Assembly: GCA_019916065.1 (NCBI GenBank)
Contig: CM034238.1
Span: 39,399,375 to 39,463,374 of the forward strand
Direction of reading: 5' to 3'
Source of the DNA: Vitellaria paradoxa
Taxonomy: Eukaryota > Streptophyta > Magnoliopsida > Ericales > Sapotaceae
Length of the DNA stretch: 64,000 nucleotides
The notes beneath the pieces are model-generated. The model was not told the origin of the DNA, searched no databases, and saw nothing but the letters and a program-made list of their open reading frames with translations. Both the position numbers and the translations under genes were made by a program. This document shows positions 58,997 to 64,000 of this stretch, piece after piece. Each line of letters opens with the position of its first letter. The stretch's first letter is position 1.

Positions 58997-61479
58997 TTAG
59001 TGTGAATGCATTATCGGTGTTAATTTACTAAGCGGCATACGTGTGAAAACTTTAATGTATTAACTTAATGAAAATATTAAATGTAAAGAACGCTTGTTAT
59101 TTACATCAAAAGTTATTTTTATTTATTTTCAATTATATCAATGAAGTTTAAATTTTGGCTTAATTACACTTTATTTTCTTGCGATTTTGGAGTAAAAATA
59201 GACCACTTTGTAGTTTACAGTTAACATATAATTCCATCATAATTTAGACTAAAGTGTAAAAAAAATTGTTAAATTTAATTAGATTCATGTCACGGTATCA
59301 TATGTAAACATTTATATGTTGGTGTAAAAAATATTACTTATAAAAATAAAGTTAAACTTGAACAATTTAAATAAATAATAATATTTCATTTTTAACATAA
59401 AAACAGGTAAAAGTGTAGTTTTATCTATTTATCTTTTGTGAGAGTCTTTTTCTCTCATCAATATTTTTAACACTATATTTTTTCTTATAATTTTTTATTA
59501 ATGTTTTTAACACCCATTTGCGCTATTATTAAAATTTTATTTTAAAAGTTTAACATCTTCCTTATAAGCATAATATATTATATTATATTAATGAAATATA
59601 TTATTATATTTATTAATACACTGTTACAATATATTCTGAAAAAATATTAATTATATTTGACCTTTAGCTTGCAAATAATAATCAATAATATTTTTTGCAG
59701 TATATGAAAAAGCAAAAATAGAGTACATCTAGGAATACTCATTATTTTATTTACTAATATACTTATGGCCTATAATTTTGACTGAATAATAAATAAGAAA
59801 AAAGTTAAAATACTAAGAGACATAATTATCTAATATTTTAAGGACCCATTTAATAACATTTATATTTACTATTTTTTCTGTTTATATTTACAGATTTTTA
59901 AAAATTAACAACAAAAAAGTGTTTATTAAATTTATTTTTACTTTTTTGTTTTTGAAAAATAAAAATTTAAACAGACAAATAAAAAAAAAGAAAAAAAGAT
60001 GTTTCTACTCTTTTTTGTTATAATTATTTTATCAATTTTGACACTTTGTCTTTTTTTTTTTTGACATTATATTAAAGTGAATTGTTTTAGTTAAATTTTA
60101 ACAAGAAATATCTTTTATTAAAAAATAAATTACACATATCTCCGTCAAAATATTTGGATAATTACATATATATCTCTAACATTTAAAAGTTAAACTTTTT
60201 TTGTTTTGAACAATAGCATTCACTGTAACATTTAAAAGTTATACATATCTTACTTATTTTGAAAAATTACTAACCCCGACCGTTTTTATTATTATTACTC
60301 CTGACTCTATTAAATTTTGTGTTGTAAAGTCAAATATACTCCTGATATATAAGATGGGTAGCGGAGAGAATTATATTTAGTATATATTATTTTTATTGAA
60401 ATTAAATTATGTTTATTAAATAATTAATTAATTTAATATAATTTATTAAATTCAATTATTTTTTAAAATTAATAAAATTAAATATTTCACTAAAATAAAA
60501 ATTAATTATTGCAAATAAAATTATATTTCCAAACGTAATTGGATCAATATTCATTTCAAAAAAAGACAATATTGGAAAATAAAAATAATATAAATAGTTA
60601 AAACATAAAAAAATAAAAACATTATCGCACGGATTCTAATAATTTCTAACTGATGTAAGAAGCAATTGGATAAAAAGGACGTAAGATAAAAATATCCATA
60701 TATGTTTTTTTTTACTGTATTTTAAAAAACTAATGCGAAAGGGCTAAAGTGTAATTTTCTTTTTTACAGAAAAAGGCCGGGGGGAATTTCAAAGCGGTCC
60801 AGTGGAGGTGTGAATCGTAACTTTGCTACTTTTTGACCTTTTGGGTGTGTTTAAGGGTGTGTTTGGGTTAAGATAAAAGTGAAATAAACGGGACGTTTGG
60901 AGTGATAAAAAGTGAGATAAAAATAAGATAAGTTATGAGTTCATAATTCGTATAGTAAGATAATAAGTGAATAATTTTTAGAGTTTTTCAGTGTTTTGCA
61001 TCATTTTTTAGAGTTTTTTGTCACTTTAAATGGAGTCAAAATAAAATAAATTATAAATTTATAATTCATGCAATGAGACGAGGACCGTTTGGACGGCCAA
61101 AAGCAACCAAAATTTAGAAAAAGTAGGCAATGTCAGTCACTATTTGACGTTTGAAAGACCAACCAAAAGTGATTAAAATAATTCGTTGAAACCGTATAAA
61201 ATAAGCTGTTTTAATGGTTTTGGTCAAAAAATAGTACGAAAAGATAACAAATTTAAAAAAATGAAAAAATATCTTTTTTTCACTTTTTTTGTAAAAATTT
61301 ATAAAATTTATATTTTGAAAATAAATGCACAAAAAATAAAAATAATAAAAATTAATAAAAATAGGTAAATATTTGTATTTTTTTTTGTTACTTTCAATGA
61401 TTTTCAACCCAGCTAAATGGGACCAAAAATAAATAATTTTTGAAAGTTTTAAGAGATTTTCAGTTTTTTTTATCAAAGT

Positions 61480-61840
61480 GTGTGATGATGGATAAGGGCA
61501 CCGGGTTCCTGAGGGCAAGGCGTTGGCCGCTGGGGAGCATTTTAAATTTCTGGAACGATGCGACGAAGTGACGTGGGTGTGAGGTTGGCCTGCCATGTAA
61601 GAAGGAGGTGTGATTTGGCGCCAATGAATCAGAGTGGTTCCACGTGGCAGACAACTTTTAGAAACTAACCTGAGTCGTCCAGCTGTAAAGACCACCGAGG
61701 TACAGAAATTGGAATGGTCAGCACCCCCCTTTAACATCATGCACGGACTGTACGGGAATTAAGCCCACAAACGAGAGAAAGGGAGAAGGGGGATGATCCA
61801 TTTGTTCCTGGCCGTTGGATTGCAGTTAAAAACTTTTTCC
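61480..61840. promoter_or_regulatory. GC-richer block with E2F-like site and G-box, copy B
   Basis: Matches 49339-49700 with a single difference (cacccccc versus caccgccc near 61725). tttggcgc is at 61614-61621 and ccacgtgg at 61640-61647. Long minus-strand frames pass through but lack a recognised family. Confidence 0.4.
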
Positions 61841-62327
61841 TTGTATACTTCCATGTTTGGTACGAGTTAGAAAATTTAGCAGTAAAAAATTATTAACGTA
61901 ATTATTACTCTTCATTCAAATTAATATAGTGAAAAATAAAAATTATTTTAACAAAATTTATCTTCTCTTACCCCAAAACAAACATATCCCTAATTTAACT
62001 CTTTTCATGGAGCTCTAGATTTTATCCAAAAAAATAAAAATTTTTTATAAAATTTCAACCTTTTAACTCTGTATGAAGTATAACTATTATGATTTTTATT
62101 AATTTATACTAATTTTTTTGCTATTTCAAATGTAGTGTGTAATATATTTAATTTAAGAGTTCGTTTTAATAAGTAATTAAAAATTATGAGAATAATTATT
62201 ATAAGAATAATTTGAACTTTTAACTTTATATTTTTTTACTTGCTTTTTTTAAATTGTTGAAAAGTTGACATTTAAACGCTTAGGAGAAAATAATATTAGC
62301 CAGTATAAATTTTTATGAAGTATACTT

Positions 62328-63048
62328 TTTTTTTTTTGAAAATTTTAATTTTATTAAATTAAATCAAGGTTCATCAGATCAATAATAAAATGAGGGAGGA
62401 GAAGATCTCCACACCTCCCAACCAGACCCAGAACCAGCTGCCTGTGTAAGAGCATGTGCTACATGGTTCGCTAATCGTCGTACAAAAGCAAACTTACAAT
62501 TGCATATATTCTTGGTCAAGATTTTACAATCATCAATGATTAAACCAAAATACAACATATCGTTACATACCCCATTAAGAGCATGAACCACCATCTGGGC
62601 ATCTGACTCTGCAACGACATCATGAATGTTCAACTCTTTCAGCCAACTCAGAGCTTCCCAGCAACTAATGGCTTCAGCAATTATTGGGTCCATTCTACCT
62701 TGCATTATGCCATTCATCGTTGCAACCATATCGCCTTTATCATCACAAATGATGCATCCGAACTCCATACAATCTTTCATATCAAAAATAGCGGCATCAA
62801 TATTGCATTTAAATGTATCGGCATCCGGCCTCTTCCACCTAACTTCAATCCTACGCTCCTCGTTCCTTACACCCGTTGCAAGTAACATTTGGGCCTTTTG
62901 CCACTGTTCAAGGCAAACACCTGAGAAGCTGACAACCTGACCAACCATCTTCCTCCTTTTATTCCATACTAGATCATTTCTATTTACCCAAATTCCCCAC
63001 ACTATAACTACTGCTAAACTAGTTTCTTCTTTATTCCATACTAGATCA
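62328..63048 (-). pseudogene. 5'-truncated LINE, RNase H end, copy B
   Basis: Counterpart of 50187-50905, flanked by the same 18-bp duplication (62310-62327 and 63049-63066). Here the minus-strand frame is open for 232 codons (62379-63077). It keeps the RNase H acidic residues in CNIDAA, AEAISCWEAL and VVAESDAQMVV, and ends RRLANHVAHALTQAAGSG. The ATG at 63075-63077 and the first residues come from flanking DNA and the target duplication, not from the LINE. It lacks reverse transcriptase and endonuclease. It is a dead fragment, although the open frame could in principle be translated if transcribed. Confidence 0.82.
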
Positions 63049-63916
63049 TTTTTATGAAGTATACTTAACATAATCAAAATGAGTAAAATTTAATGGAGTA
63101 ATATTAACGCATTTTTGAACCTAATTAACATGGGTTCCAAAGGAATGTAGTGAAAAAATTTATTGCAACAGATGCAGTGAAAAAATTAATGATTATGATT
63201 TGATTATATTTAATGTGATCTGACTTTTTATATCTTATATTACTTGTTTTTCAATCAGTTTTTAAAATTTTATTTTAATTTTAAAAATAATTTTAATTAA
63301 ATTAAATTAGAAACGTTAAATTAAATACAATCAAATCCATTTATACTGCAGCCTTTGAAATAGATTTTTTAACTAAAATTCCTTGAAACCCTATTAATAA
63401 AGTTAAAAAAATAATAATTAAAAAAAATACCCGTCTCCAACATGTTCATGCATTGCCCACGTTACTTAAAGGACGATATGAAAATACCTTTTGCTGGAAT
63501 GGAAATGGAAATTTTGAGTAATATCTAAAATAAATATAAAGATTGAGATGACACTTTCTATCCTATACTAATTTACATACAAATATGTATAATTTTTTAT
63601 TTTTAATAATATTATTTTAATATATAAATAATTTTATTTTAAAGTAACTCTGGGACAAGAAACATGTACCCGTCCGAAGTACAACTAGGATAAGAATTTC
63701 ATTTTTTAAGAGGAATGGAAATTATAACAACTTTTAAATGAGGATAGCAAAGGAAAAGAAAAAAGAAAGGGTAACCTTCTCTAATAAAGGGGAAGAAACA
63801 AAATAGTATATTTAAAATTATTGAATTAAAATTTAACTATTTAAATGTGTTTATATAATTTTAACTCGAAAATATGAATGTATTTCAACCATAACCTGAC
63901 TTATTATTCCCGAAAT

Positions 63917-64000
63917 AATTTCTCCCAAGTCCCATATGGAACCCCCACTCGAGGCTTGAGTACAAAGTTTCATTTTTACGTATTTATTTATTTATTTTTT
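63917..64000. other. Right edge after duplication copy B
   Basis: Short sequence unrelated to the right flank of copy A (tctcccaagtcccatatggaacccccactcgaggcttg). It is cut by the window end, so nothing can be assigned. Confidence 0.4.

Larger units (their letters stand above)
56085..63916 (+). repeat. Large direct duplication, copy B (~7.8 kb)
   Basis: Second copy of 43946-51784 with the same order of contents. Identity is high but uneven: 10 differences in about 300 bp in the LINE remnant, 7 in about 480 bp at 60745-61220, 1 in about 480 bp at 61461-61940, and none seen over about 300 bp at 59545-59850 (all counted by eye). Small indels occur mainly in A-runs and (AT)n. The right edge is ..acctgacttattattcccgaaat; after this the sequences differ. 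Confidence 0.92.

Noticed and set aside
43946..63916. The 7.8 kb copies as giant LTRs of one element
   Set aside because: There is no primer-binding site after copy A, no polypurine tract before copy B, no coding remnant in the 4.3 kb spacer, and no LTR-like ends. The copies also contain a nested LINE and MITE.
1..64000. CRISPR arrays, operons or bacterial-type systems
   Set aside because: The window is plant nuclear DNA. Repeats have no regular spacer structure, and genes have introns.

Overview
This is AT-rich plant nuclear DNA, almost certainly from an angiosperm. The evidence is two multi-exon plant genes with GT-AG introns (a nucleobase-ascorbate transporter and a D1-type cyclin) set among LTR retrotransposons, a tRNA-derived SINE, a LINE remnant and many small MITE-like repeats. 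The species cannot be named from the sequence. Most short open frames here are chance frames in AT-rich DNA or pieces of dead transposons.

Layout. 1-5520: repeat-derived, gene-free DNA with a probable lone gypsy-type LTR ending at 2961, an AGCTCG-rich repeat, a foldback MITE and a very AT-rich quasi-tandem tract. 5521-14455: one degenerate Ty3/gypsy element of the chromodomain type, with two ~1.95 kb LTRs, an iMet primer site, a polypurine tract, and gag-pol broken by many in-frame stops. A SINE with its own target-site duplication sits inside gag. 14456-21240: gene-free, with MITEs, a minus-strand SINE-like sequence and a GC-richer island near 17.5-17.9 kb. 21691-30433: transporter gene (14 coding exons, 527 aa). 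Its largest intron holds a MITE interrupted by a minus-strand LTR. 30434-35700: gene-free. 35884-38465: D1-type cyclin gene (5 coding exons, 319 aa), preceded by short upstream ORFs, one overlapping the start codon. 38466-43945: gene-free, with hAT-like and Tourist-like MITEs and a small palindromic repeat cluster.

43946-63916 is the most unusual part. A ~7.8 kb block (43946-51784) is repeated in direct orientation (56085-63916), separated by 4.3 kb. Both copies carry the same 5'-truncated LINE with the same 18-bp target-site duplication, the same Tourist-like MITE and the same (CCCCA)n tract, so those insertions predate the duplication. Divergence is uneven: about 3% in the LINE remnant, but one substitution in roughly 480 bp across a GC-richer block holding an E2F-like site and a G-box.

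The two intact genes act separately: one is a membrane permease, the other a G1/S regulator. Nothing suggests they are co-regulated. No complete new defence or biosynthetic system was found. The best leads are the duplication with its near-invariant block, the overlapping uORF at the cyclin gene, and the nested insertions.
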